From Apostichopus japonicus (lineage: Eukaryota > Echinodermata > Holothuroidea > Aspidochirotida > Stichopodidae), in NCBI RefSeq assembly GCF_037975245.1, contig NC_092570.1:16907418-16967417 (forward strand): 60,000 bases of DNA, given 5' to 3'. The stretch's first letter is position 1. Every line of letters begins with the position of its first letter. A program made the translations under genes and the position numbers. Below the pieces are notes generated by a model. It had not been told where the DNA came from. It saw only the letters and a program-made list of their open reading frames with translations, and ran no database searches. Shown piece by piece: positions 9,501 to 17,100 of this stretch.

Positions 9501-11789
9501 ACCGTCTCTTCCGGTTCTCAGTAAATCTAAAACTGACGCAGTTCAGAGCTTTAAAAAGTCTTATGGAAGCTTCGGTTAGTAAATGCAGTTCAATATTGTT
9601 CAATGAGTTTGTAATTGAGGCCTTCTATCTATGTGGATACTTTCCCTGTAGGCTTTCAAGTTCTAAAAACGTTATGTCAGCTTCTTAATTTCTTTTTCTT
9701 TTTCCACTAAAACATTTTCGACAACAATAGTGTTGACAAGGAGCACTGTCAGTAGAAATTACCATTACACCTGTCCGGGCCTAGGTATAACCTATGAAGG
9801 ATGCAAGTACGTGCTGATTTGTCTACCGGATCCTGGCGGATGTATGTGCATGCCTGGGTGGACCGGAAACAACTGCGACCAACGTAAGTAGATATGTATG
9901 TATGTATGTATTTAAGATCCTCCTGCAAGAAGGAAGTCGCGACTGAGAAGCCATTATTGGCTTATCAAAGCCGCAAGCTGACCGAAGTCATTCTCTTAGA
10001 TTCATATTTAACGACCATGATTATGAATTGTCAATTGTCAACAACTCTGTAACTGGACGACATACATTATTCTTGGAGTGACTCGAACCGGGGACCTTAT
10101 GATTGGAAGGCACCGGCGTTAACCACTCAGCTAACGGCACTTTGTTTTCCGAAATTCATCAGCAAACACGTATTGAGACTTTAACTAGTTAATGTATATA
10201 TAGGGAAGGGAAGGGAAACATTGATGTCAGTGATAACACTGATTTGCATATATCGTGAGCATATAGGAAGAGAAAAACACCTGATTTGTCGGGTCCGTGT
10301 GGGGAGGTCTTTTATCACAGGCAACTATACCATACTTGGCATATAGTTTACTTAGGTTAAAGGGAGTGAAGACTCGCGCACAAAGAAACGTCTGATGCCG
10401 GTCATCTGACCTAGTTTCGAATGAGGTGTAGCAGAAGTGTTAGACACCACCATCCATCCCAGAAAATACACACACACAGCTTGCTACCGTCGGTAATTAG
10501 ACACTAGTGTACAGTCAATACACGCAGCTACGGTCAATACCCGTGCACAACACAGTGTACATAGCAGCGATGGACATCTCATGTCCAGATAAAAGATAAC
10601 AAGGTATCATGTTTCACTACTGTCTGCATTTTGTAGCGACAAGAAAAAAACTTCACTTTGGTTTGGGGCGAGTCTTCAATTCCTTTAAGTGCGGCACTGC
10701 CAAAGTTTGCTCCACCAAGAACCAGGAAAGGCGCCGGATGGGCGCTTAGCAAGCGTGTACCAAACAGTGGCGTCACCAGACTTTTCAGTCGGGGGGGGGG
10801 GCACAGGGGGGCACCAGCATTTGATGGGGGCACTTAGGTGGATACGGATCGCCGTCCTGGGGGAGGGGTCTAAGGGAAGGGGTGCCCCCCTCTTCTTTGG
10901 AAAATTTTCGCATACGGAGGATGGGCTAGATGCAAAATGGTGCCACATTTGATGCTAAATTCGATCTGAAGATATCTCCAGAAATTGCTATTTTTGAGGT
11001 AATGATTTTAACAAGGCGCAGAATTTTGCAGAGGATATGAACCACATGCTGTCGATATTATGCCTAACCCTATCAATAGAACCTACATTTGTTGAATTAA
11101 TGTGTGCATGACCCCCGACTCCTTTCTTGTCCTTCTCGTTTTCTCCCATTATCTATTAAGATGTAACAGGTTCCGCTGGTATGGCGTGAGCACTGACACA
11201 TTCAATGTAAATATCGACACCTGTTGTGATGGCGCGGGTTACGACTTCGATACCCGACGGTCAAGGATAACTTTTTTAATTTTTTCGCAGCTCATTTGAA
11301 GAAAATACGAATTACTGTGCTTCTTTGTACTTATGAAAAACCAACTCAGATGATGGGTGTTGAATATAACAAAATATATATATATTTTTTACCAACCCAA
11401 ATCTCAGATGGGGGGGGCACTCGGGGGCACTAGGTTTTCCAGGGCGGCACGTGCCCCCCTGCCCCCCCCCTTGGCGACGCCACTGGTACCAAACACGTTT
11501 AACCCCTGCCAGTTGAGCACAAGAACTACTTGTGCGAAACTGTAAGGATATACTTACACTCGTTTTTAGCTTATGCATTAACTAACTATAATGAAATTAT
11601 AGAATTCAAAATCATCATATGTTTTTTTCTTTCGTTCTTTTTCCAGGCTGTCCTCCTCTGAAATTTGGCTTGGAATGCCAGTTCGATTGTCATTGTGATA
11701 GTGCAGCTGAATGTGATGTTGCTACAGGGGAGTGCCCTGGTGCCTGTGAGGTACCATTCGTTGGACCAAATTGTCAACAGAACACTTAA
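216..11789 (+). CDS. Tie-like secreted CUB/EGF/Ig protein (3' part of gene)
   Basis: Nine exons are visible: 216-590, 1304-1396, 2382-2843, 4281-4370, 5083-5436, 5850-6110, 7030-7164, 9731-9883 and 11647-11789 (TAA at 11787). They join in one frame to about 687 residues; the 5' end, including any signal peptide, lies left of the window. The order is CUB, short Cys-rich module, CUB, EGF, Ig-like, Ig-like, then three EGF modules. The last two Ig and EGF blocks resemble the ectodomain of Tie receptors (angiopoietin receptors), most clearly CKYVLICLPDPGGCMC in the second Tie-type EGF. Every junction is phase 1, so each module can be inserted or lost without a frame change. Unlike vertebrate Tie, it carries CUB domains and stops after the third Tie-type EGF: no second Ig, fibronectin repeats, membrane segment or kinase. 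It is probably secreted, perhaps a ligand-binding decoy (inference). A kinase-bearing splice form with exons I missed cannot be excluded. Confidence 0.75.
726..967. mobile_element. Inverted-repeat MITE with telomere-like insert
   Basis: GTGGCTATTCTTACAACCAG at the left mirrors ctggtcgtaaaaatagccac at the right with two mismatches. The 34-bp end block (aattattgttactcctggtc...) occurs twice in direct order, at about 871 and 942. A ccctaaccctaaaccctaac stretch lies at about 847-866. No target duplication is clear. It lies in an intron of the Tie-like gene. Confidence 0.65.
1304..1396 (+). CDS. Exon: short Cys-rich module
   Basis: This 31-codon, phase 1-1 exon lies between a TTTCCAG acceptor and a GTATGT donor. 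It encodes a small module with four cysteines (SCSGKG...QCECFS...SQCEV). The CxC followed by Gly-rich spacing recalls the second half of an EGF domain, but the full six-cysteine pattern is absent. It links the two CUB domains. Confidence 0.6.
2038..2116 (-). mobile_element. hAT-like end fragment
   Basis: Minus strand from 2116 reads CAGTGGCGGACTGGCC and continues with cggtgggccggtgg repeats, the start of a widespread hAT-type element (from memory). The other end is not found. Confidence 0.4.
2382..2843 (+). CDS. Exon: second CUB-like domain
   Basis: A 154-codon exon, phase 1-1, with acceptor AAAG at 2381 and donor GTAAGT at 2844. After a short linker it opens with DATCGYP and continues with GNECKWNFIGEKGQQYV and DGLVIEYNDY, the hallmarks of a CUB fold (Cys-x-W/Y, then a D-hydrophobic-Y strand). 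It lacks the second disulfide pair, like several divergent CUB domains. A hAT-like MITE begins 34 bp after the donor. Confidence 0.7.
2878..3215 (+). mobile_element. hAT-like MITE
   Basis: The ends are CAGGGTTGTCCAACC and GGTTGGACAACCCTG, a perfect inverted repeat. The element is flanked by CTCTATAG (2870-2877) and CTTTATAG (3216-3223), an 8-bp duplication with one mismatch. The 8-bp target site and CAGGG terminus are hAT-superfamily marks. It lies in an intron of the Tie-like gene and encodes no transposase. The strand is arbitrary. Confidence 0.85.
4281..4370 (+). CDS. Exon: EGF domain
   Basis: A 90-bp, phase 1-1 exon between a TTTCAG acceptor and a GTAAGT donor. It encodes a compact six-cysteine EGF domain: C-x3-C-x5-C-x3-C-x-C-x8-C, with the conserved CLNGGQC and GFQGEWC blocks. 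It sits between the second CUB and the first Ig-like exon. The standard calcium-binding residues at the start of the domain are not evident. Confidence 0.8.
4475..4799 (+). mobile_element. hAT-like MITE
   Basis: Terminal repeats CAGGGGGTAGGAAGC and GGCTCCTAGCCCCCTG are imperfectly inverted. The flanks are TATCTCAC (4467-4474) and TATCTTAC (4800-4807), an 8-bp duplication with one mismatch. The element is intronic and non-coding; ORFs across it on both strands are chance. Confidence 0.75.
5083..5436 (+). CDS. Exon: Ig-like domain (Tie N-terminal type)
   Basis: A 118-codon exon, phase 1-1, with acceptor AAAG and donor GTAAAG. It starts with a DYTCLVKNHHVRANFAY stretch and ends with the GVYSCRFTGNN strand, the Y-x-C of an Ig fold. 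Vertebrate Tie receptors have the equivalent phrase GVYSARYIGGN in their N-terminal Ig region. The position just before a second Ig exon and Tie-type EGFs supports that comparison. Ig assignment by pattern only. Confidence 0.6.
5850..6110 (+). CDS. Exon: second Ig-like domain
   Basis: An 87-codon exon, phase 1-1, acceptor GTAG at 5846-5849, donor GTGAGA. It carries the W of an Ig C strand (LRWRFNGR) and the D-x-G-x-Y-x-C motif (EDGGFYECF). The partner cysteine expected in the B strand (VTLSVDP) is replaced, so the usual disulfide is missing. The same odd feature occurs in one Ig domain of Tie receptors, as I recall the family. It ends in VTYRLIVRG, the G strand leading into the first Tie-type EGF. 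Confidence 0.7.
6355..6742 (+). mobile_element. hAT-like MITE
   Basis: Ends CATAGGCGTAG and CTACGCCTATG are inverted copies; flanks are ATCACAGG at 6347-6354 and 6743-6750, a perfect 8-bp target duplication. It contains long poly-G and poly-C stretches next to each end. Truncated relatives occur at about 13355-13456 and 14069-14137. Confidence 0.8.
7030..7164 (+). CDS. Exon: first Tie-type EGF domain
   Basis: A 45-codon exon, phase 1-1, acceptor CCAG and donor GTAAGT. It encodes ACPDGFYGPPGCTDACPDC... ending in GCICPPGYDGTTCED, a laminin-type EGF with eight cysteines. Vertebrate Tie receptors carry three such modules in a row after an Ig domain, and the order here matches. A decayed second copy of this exon lies at 7559-7635. 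Confidence 0.8.
7258..7558 (+). mobile_element. hAT-like MITE inside a decayed EGF exon
   Basis: Ends CAGGCGCGTAGC and GCTACGCACCTG; flanking 8-bp duplication TCCGGTTG at 7250-7257 and 7559-7566, exact. The insertion has split a relic of the EGF exon: the sequence resumes to its right as ggttgcagagatgcctg, which matches the intact exon's ggttgtacggatgcctg. Confidence 0.8.
7559..7635 (+). pseudogene. Decayed duplicate of the EGF exon
   Basis: This stretch aligns with the intact EGF exon (7030-7164): both contain tatggttgcatttgtcct and the ggttg...gatgcctg block in the same order. It has substitutions and a deletion between the blocks, no donor matching the GTAAGT of the parent, and a MITE inserted at its left side. 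It is a dead tandem exon copy, so the gene once gained or lost an EGF module here. Confidence 0.6.
8088..8423 (+). mobile_element. piggyBac-like MITE, older copy
   Basis: It shares about 300 bp with the element at 10361 in the same orientation. Ends AGGGTGTGAAGACTC and GAGTCTTCAATGCCT form an imperfect inverted repeat. The expected TTAA sites have decayed to CCAA and CTAA. Non-coding. Confidence 0.65.
8626..9075 (-). mobile_element. 5'-truncated non-LTR retrotransposon tail
   Basis: The minus strand encodes the end of a reverse-transcriptase ORF: MINIYRAIIESILTTNILVW followed by RKLQSVIRNAEHINGTGL. After a frameshift near 8880 it continues KRFDNVLKDDVHPAQTYF and LPSGKRLLPFKG before a stop. 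These phrases are typical of the C-terminus of CR1/L2/Rex-type LINE proteins. A short ATCT repeat at 8626-8640 forms the 3' tail. The catalytic palm is missing, so it is a dead copy. Confidence 0.7.
9731..9883 (+). CDS. Exon: second Tie-type EGF domain
   Basis: A 51-codon exon, phase 1-1, acceptor ATAG and donor GTAAGT. The C-terminal half, CKYVLICLPDPGGCMCMPGW followed by TGNNCDQ, is the most specific Tie signature in the window; vertebrate Tie has CKSYVFCLPDPYGCSC here. The N-terminal half has lost cysteines relative to Tie (TRSTVSRNYHYTCPGL), so one disulfide is probably missing. Confidence 0.8.
9895..10143 (-). repeat. tRNA-derived SINE, minus strand
   Basis: Read on the minus strand from 10143 it begins gccgttagctgagtggttaa, a good A box, followed by ggttcgagtcactcc, a B box. 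The same unit occurs on the plus strand at 57232-57357. A gtat-rich tail at 9895-9911 fits a SINE 3' end. It lacks a convincing cloverleaf, so it is not a working tRNA. Confidence 0.7.
10361..10684 (+). mobile_element. piggyBac-like MITE
   Basis: Ends AGGGAGTGAAGACTCGC and GCGAGTCTTCAATTCCT are inverted copies. TTAA lies immediately outside both ends (10357-10360 and 10685-10688), the target site of piggyBac elements. It is non-coding and is the better-preserved of two copies (see 8088). Confidence 0.75.
10764..11485 (+). mobile_element. hAT-like element, 722 bp
   Basis: Ends CAGTGGCGTCACCA and TTGGCGACGCCACTG; perfect 8-bp duplication GTACCAAA at 10756-10763 and 11486-11493. It is the longest of the delimited hAT-like copies here and lies in the last intron of the Tie-like gene. 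No transposase reading frame is present. Confidence 0.85.
11647..11789 (+). CDS. Terminal exon: third Tie-type EGF and stop
   Basis: After a TTTTTCCAG acceptor the exon reads in phase 1 through CPPLKFGLECQFDCHCDSAA and CEVPFVGPNCQQNT to TAA at 11787. It matches the third EGF of Tie receptors (CHPGFYGPDCKLRCSC...). No strong donor lies between the EGF and the stop; a weak GTACCA at about 11749 would cut the domain in half. I therefore read this as the true end of the protein. Confidence 0.75.
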
Positions 11790-11865
11790 CAAAGACGTGT
11801 TGCTGATCTGTTATGACAACGCCCGAAATAGACAAACAAACATAAGCTTCGTCTTTGGGATATGT

Positions 11866-12240
11866 CAGTGGCGTAGGAAGGTACTTTTGAGTGGGAGGGG
11901 GGGCTGAAGACTGATGGCCGGCCTGGGGGAGGGGTCTAAGGGGAGGGGGTGTCCCCCTCCCCTTTGGAATTTTTTGCATTTCCAGGTGGCCTCAGATGCA
12001 ATTTGGTGCAATATAGCACACTTCAACACCCACTCCATTTTGTAAACTTAATTTTGTATTTTCACCTGGCCTAAGATGCAATTTGGTGCTCCAAATGAGA
12101 TTTTTTTTCTCATTTGGAAATGAAAAAGGGGTTTTCTGACTTGCGAACCGGGGGGGGGGCGGAATGATACTTCCGCCCCTCCACATTTTTCACTGGGGGG
12201 GGGGCTGGCGCCCCCCAGCCCCCCGGTTCCTACGCCCTTG
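11866..12240 (+). mobile_element. hAT-like MITE
   Basis: Ends CAGTGGCGTAGGAA and TTCCTACGCCCTTG; perfect 8-bp duplication GGATATGT at 11858-11865 and 12241-12248. It lies 77 bp after the stop codon of the Tie-like gene, so it may be in the 3' untranslated region. A related element in inverse orientation is at 51082. Confidence 0.85.
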
Positions 12241-12248
12241 GGATATGT

Positions 12249-13354
12249 GATGGGGAGCATTTGACGACGACATATTTGTTAACGTGTCCTCAACTTTAAC
12301 GTCTTTCTTTAAGGCCTATATAGCTATACGTGCCTGTTAAGATGTTACAAAATTACCTCGTCTGCTACAGTATTTCTTTTAGGACATGTTTGATGTATAT
12401 TAACTTTGACAGTATGAACAACAGTCCAACATAATGGGAATTCGTTGAAATGACCCATTCTCTGTCACTTCTTATAAAACCACGATATCTCCCAAACAGA
12501 GCCGCTTGAACATAGCTTCTCTTGTCACATCTAAACCCGCTTCCTCTTTTCCGCACATATCAACTGTCTCCTTTGAAGATAAAAAATAACATTTAAAGTC
12601 TGGCTCCTCGCTATCTTTGGAAGCCTTTAGAATTGCCTATGTGGTCTTTGGGTTGTATTTGTGTATCCACCACCCCCCTCCTACCCCCCCCCCCCAGATC
12701 ATCTCGCGCAAAGCTGACTGGACAGCAGAGCAAACCGTCTATTACATAACTACAGCAACTAAATTTCCTGTGGTTAAGATGTCGGGTTTGAACCCTTCAC
12801 ATGCAGTATACGTACCATATACCTGAAGGAGTTTTACTTTGTGATTCAAAGTGATTGTGGAGCTATAGGGTTGCATTTGTAAGTTTTGGAGCTATAACTT
12901 AACGGCTTGGAACTCCATGAAATCCTACTTATTTGAGAGCATTTCAGAATCTCTTAAATTTTATGCACAGGCAATTAGTTGATTAATTAATTAGTCAAAT
13001 AATAATAAAAATATATAGCCATAAAATTACATCAAGTTTAAAAAAAAGTTTTCATCCAAGCCCATGTCAGTAAGGTTTGAAATTGCAATTTTTTTTTTTA
13101 TATATATATACTTGCACATCGATCATTTATGATTTTACTCAAGTAGAGTATACGGATTGTGTGCACAATACGTTTTCTTTGATATTTGGTATAATTATTT
13201 CATTTTTTCTTCTTTGACTGTTTGTGTTGAATTCCTCTACTCAAGTCAGACAAATCTTTACAAATAAACATTAATATGTAAATAAACTTTAACATATGGT
13301 TTGTGTTTCAGACTTTGTCTCATATTTTGAACTATTTACTAGCACCCATATAGG
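12249..13354. other. Intergenic, no gene supported
   Basis: AT-rich sequence with short poly-C and poly-T tracts. Two AATAAA signals near 13263 and 13280 could serve as distant polyadenylation sites for the Tie-like gene, but the distance from its stop makes that doubtful. Confidence 0.3.
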
Positions 13355-13456
13355 CATAGGAGCCCAATTTGATTTTTGGGGGCTGTAACGACTTGCCGAA
13401 AAATATAACCAAAATTTTTCGCGCGCTCCGGCTGGGGGCTGCAGCTACACCTACTC
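13355..13456 (+). mobile_element. Deleted relative of the 6355 MITE
   Basis: It shares gctgtaacgacttgcc, gaaaaatataaccaaaa and the gcgcgctccg block with the element at 6355, with most of the interior deleted. The left end (CATAGG) is recognisable, the right end is eroded, and no target duplication can be seen. Confidence 0.5.
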
Positions 13457-13467
13457 TTACTTATAGC

Positions 13468-13965
13468 CAGGGGCGTAGCGAGCGGGGGGTGTGGGGGGGG
13501 GTGTCACACCCCCCCCAATAATTTGGTCGCTGTCGGCAAATTTTGGGTCTGTCGGCAAAAGGAGAAAAGGTGAAGAGAGCGGAAGGGGAAGAAAGAAGGA
13601 AAGCTGAATAGAGAAAAGGAGAACGGGAGCTTCTTCCGTGCCAAATTTGACTTAAAATATGCACCAGATTGCATCTAAGGACGTTTCAAAACTAAAAATT
13701 TTCCAAAGGGGAGGGGTAGACCCCCTACCCTTAGACCCCTCCCCCATTTCAGTCACCACTTCCAGATCCGTCGGCAAATCAAATTTGACTTAAAATATGC
13801 ACCAGATTGCATCTAAGGACGTTTCAAAACTAAACATTTTCAAAAGGGGACGGGGACACCCCCTCCCCTTAGACCCCTCCCCCATTTCAGTCACCACTTC
13901 CAGATCCGTCGGCAAATCAAATTCTCCACCCCCCCCCCAACAAAAACCCCTTCGCTACGCCCCTG
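13468..13965 (+). mobile_element. hAT-like MITE with internal duplication
   Basis: Ends CAGGGGCGTAGCGAG and CTTCGCTACGCCCCTG; perfect 8-bp duplication CTTATAGC at 13460-13467 and 13966-13973. The interior holds a roughly 140-bp tandem duplication (about 13647-13780 and 13780-13920), each copy starting aatttgacttaaaatatgc. Confidence 0.85.
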
Positions 13966-14068
13966 CTTATAGCGCTATAAGTAAGAGTATGTGTATAGCC
14001 TACATAGCCCAAAGTGCCCAATTACAGTTGACGAGATTAGCTCGTTCCGAGTATGGGTGCTATCATAG

Positions 14069-14137
14069 GCGTTGGAAGCGGGGTGGAGGGGGGCTGGGGC
14101 TTCATCCCCCAGCCGGAGCGCGCGAAAATTTAGCATA
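14069..14137 (-). mobile_element. Truncated inverted copy of the 6355 MITE
   Basis: Begins CATAGGCGTTGGAAGC, the reverse complement of the right end of the 6355 element, then runs into C-rich sequence and gcgcgcgaaaattt. The other end is not present. Confidence 0.45.
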
Positions 14138-17100
14138 AATATGCTAGTATTCATACTCAAACTCATGGCTATAGTTTTAACTCACACACTACAAGGTGCA
14201 GCTAGTTTATTTCTTTTTTTCACACAATTTTAGCCTCTGAAAGTGACTTTGAAACTATAGATTGCTCGGTCCAGGCATCATATGATTGATATTTTGCGAT
14301 TCTATGGATTGCTGAGCAAAGTGCAGGTTACAACCATGTTTGAAAAGACAGAGGATAAAGAAGTAATTCTAGTGGTAGGATTGTGAATCTATATCAAATT
14401 GGAGAACTGTGAAAGACTAAGCTTAGCCGGTGGGGTCAGTAATAATATTGAAATCATTGGGGAGACCGGAAGGGGGGGGGGGCTGGTTGTAGCACTTTAT
14501 ATGATTGTGGTTGTAGATGGAAATTCTTTCGAGATAGAGAACAAGTTCGTTCATACCGAACTAAACATAGATGTGTCCTTCATGAGTATGGGTAGATGCA
14601 TGACTGCAGTTCAAAGCCTCACATATTAATTACCTGAACAAGTCGAGTGTTATTACTATCAACACAGGTGTTGGGTCAAGTTGTGACAAGGCATTGGGCA
14701 AGTTGTAACACCGTTTCTTTCTTAAAAACAACATCAAATATGGCTGAACCAAACTAGTCATAAAATTTAAGTTTGATGCCCCAACACATGCAAAGTCAAG
14801 TTGCCTTTCAAAACGCAATAAATGTGAGTGTACCATGTACACAGAGAACGTGCCAACTTGTCCTATTTTAAACAGAAGAACACTGACATAAATTCGAGAA
14901 AATATTGAAAAGTTCAATATTGAACAAAATCTGTCGGAATCGGAAGAAAGAAATTGATATTCTGTTGCCATTCATGGCGTGAACGATTTACAGTAAAATC
15001 ACTGCGACCGCCCATGTTAGCATGTTCATTACACAAATGTAACCTACATATAATCGTATCGTTTACTTCTGCGATCCAATTCCACGGAGGAAACGTCTGA
15101 AAATACCTGTTTGTTCATTGCAATGGAAAGAAATGACACAATTCCGCAAGCTACATCGGTAAGACTGGAAGAAATACACTATGCAATAAGGCTAGCCACG
15201 ACAGTGAAAGTAAGTCCTAAGCCTAACGGTCGTAATAAAAACAGAGAGATTTGATTGGCGCATGCTCTGTTGGGCGGGGCTTGCAAATTTGATTGAAGTT
15301 TGTAGAATCTACGGACTCGTGTAAAAAATCTGGCGAAATTTATTCAACTCAATAAAAAAATGGATAGTTATATGAAACTTGTATAGATCGGAGTCATTTT
15401 CACTGAGGATTGAGGGCAGTAAGATGGAACGGTCCAAGTTTCAATTTGGCAAACAAACATTGAGACATTAAAATCATTTAAAAAGTTATAGGCACGATCA
15501 CTATGCCTACTTGGTCAACGAATAATGGTGTTCTGTTTGTCCTGCTCAGAACTGGTCAACAACTAGCAAAATCTTTAGCTCCCAGTCGACATAACATTTC
15601 TCCTTTACTTTGTCAATGCTGCACGCACTCAGTACCAAAGAAAATCAGTTTTCACATGCACCTAATTAGGTAATAAGTAACATGAGCATGTCAAATTTTG
15701 GCATCAAGAATACTGCAGCTGTTTCACATACATTACATACTGGCAGACGGGGTAAAAGAGCCGCGGTTTGTTCTTTTTTTTCTCTCAAGATATCATTTTG
15801 ACTCGCACATTCCGTCCAGAAACTTATATCCATTACACTCTTCCCAAGGAAAAGCGGCTACAAACTTAAACTTTGTTTGAAACAGTGTACTTCTTTAAAG
15901 CTGCCGAACTGCGGGAGCACTATGCCCAAAGGAATGACCCGAAGATTTTTAATAGTATTATCTACATGAGCTTTTGGCGTTCCATACGCGTGCCACTTGA
16001 TCTCACAGAAATTAATTTCTGTGCCGACCATTTCTATGGTGCCGAAAGAAATTGAGTATCCACAGATAAGCTATAAAGAATTTATTATATGTTAGCTTTA
16101 ATCATTAACATGATATTTTTGCACATATACAATTGTGTATTAATATTGTGTTACATGTAATGAAGAAATCATTTAAATTCATGGTAATTTGAATATTTCT
16201 GATATATTCGATACATTTGGTGTAACTTGGCAGCAAATTATTGATCAAAATAGGCGTGGTCAAAAGAGAGCGTATGTTTACAAAGTTCATATTTGGGCTA
16301 GGCGGCGGCGTAGCTAAGCGTACGTACGTGTGTGATACTGATAATACTACATTCGACAGGCCTGGGTAGAATTTGTATTTTCGAGTTGTACAACACTCAG
16401 TTACTGAACAGCGGCATACACACTATTTTCTTCATTGGAACTTGCCTTTCGTAAGATTTGTAGGAAATTTTTATTACAGATAATACGTGAGTACGAAAGT
16501 GGTTATGAAGATTGAATTGTTGAGCATTGAATTGTTGAGCATTGAATTGTTGAGCATTGAATTGTTGAGCATTGAATTGTTGAGCATTGAATTGTTGAGC
16601 AAGGCTGTGCGGTCTGTATTGCATACTTTGCGAAGGGAGTGTACAGTATCATTATCAAAACACCATTCGCCCGTAGGCGTAAGTAGGGCTCACACCTAAA
16701 CAAAGTTCATTGCATTGGTAATGGTAGCATTAGTAAATATCATACACACAAAACGCTAACATTAGAATTAGAGTATGTAGGCCTAGTTATGATTTTTAAA
16801 GGTGAAGCGCAGTAGCATTGCATTACTACAAATGTACAATGTAATATGGGGTGTTAATTCTTCAAGTTGCTCAGTTGAATATTAACCACCAGCCTGACAG
16901 TAATTGGAATTAAACCTAACAAGTAACATCGGTGTTACTGAACATTACTAGGCTAGTCTTAGTTAGGTTTAGAATAGACCTAGCACGTAGCATAACCAAT
17001 TTACTTGACTTTTTCATATACAATTTGTAGCATTGATTGCCCCATAGGTCAAACTGTCAGCAAATCAGGAATATCAACAAATCTTGTGTCCATACAAAAG

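Noticed and set aside
12698-12826. Possible fibronectin-III-like exon after a strong pyrimidine tract (VKMSGLNPSHAVYV)
   Set aside because: It reads in phase 0, whereas every Tie-like junction is phase 1, and it follows a clear stop codon. Too short to prove.
13797-14138. 113-codon plus-strand ORF
   Set aside because: It runs through the end of one MITE and a fragment of another.
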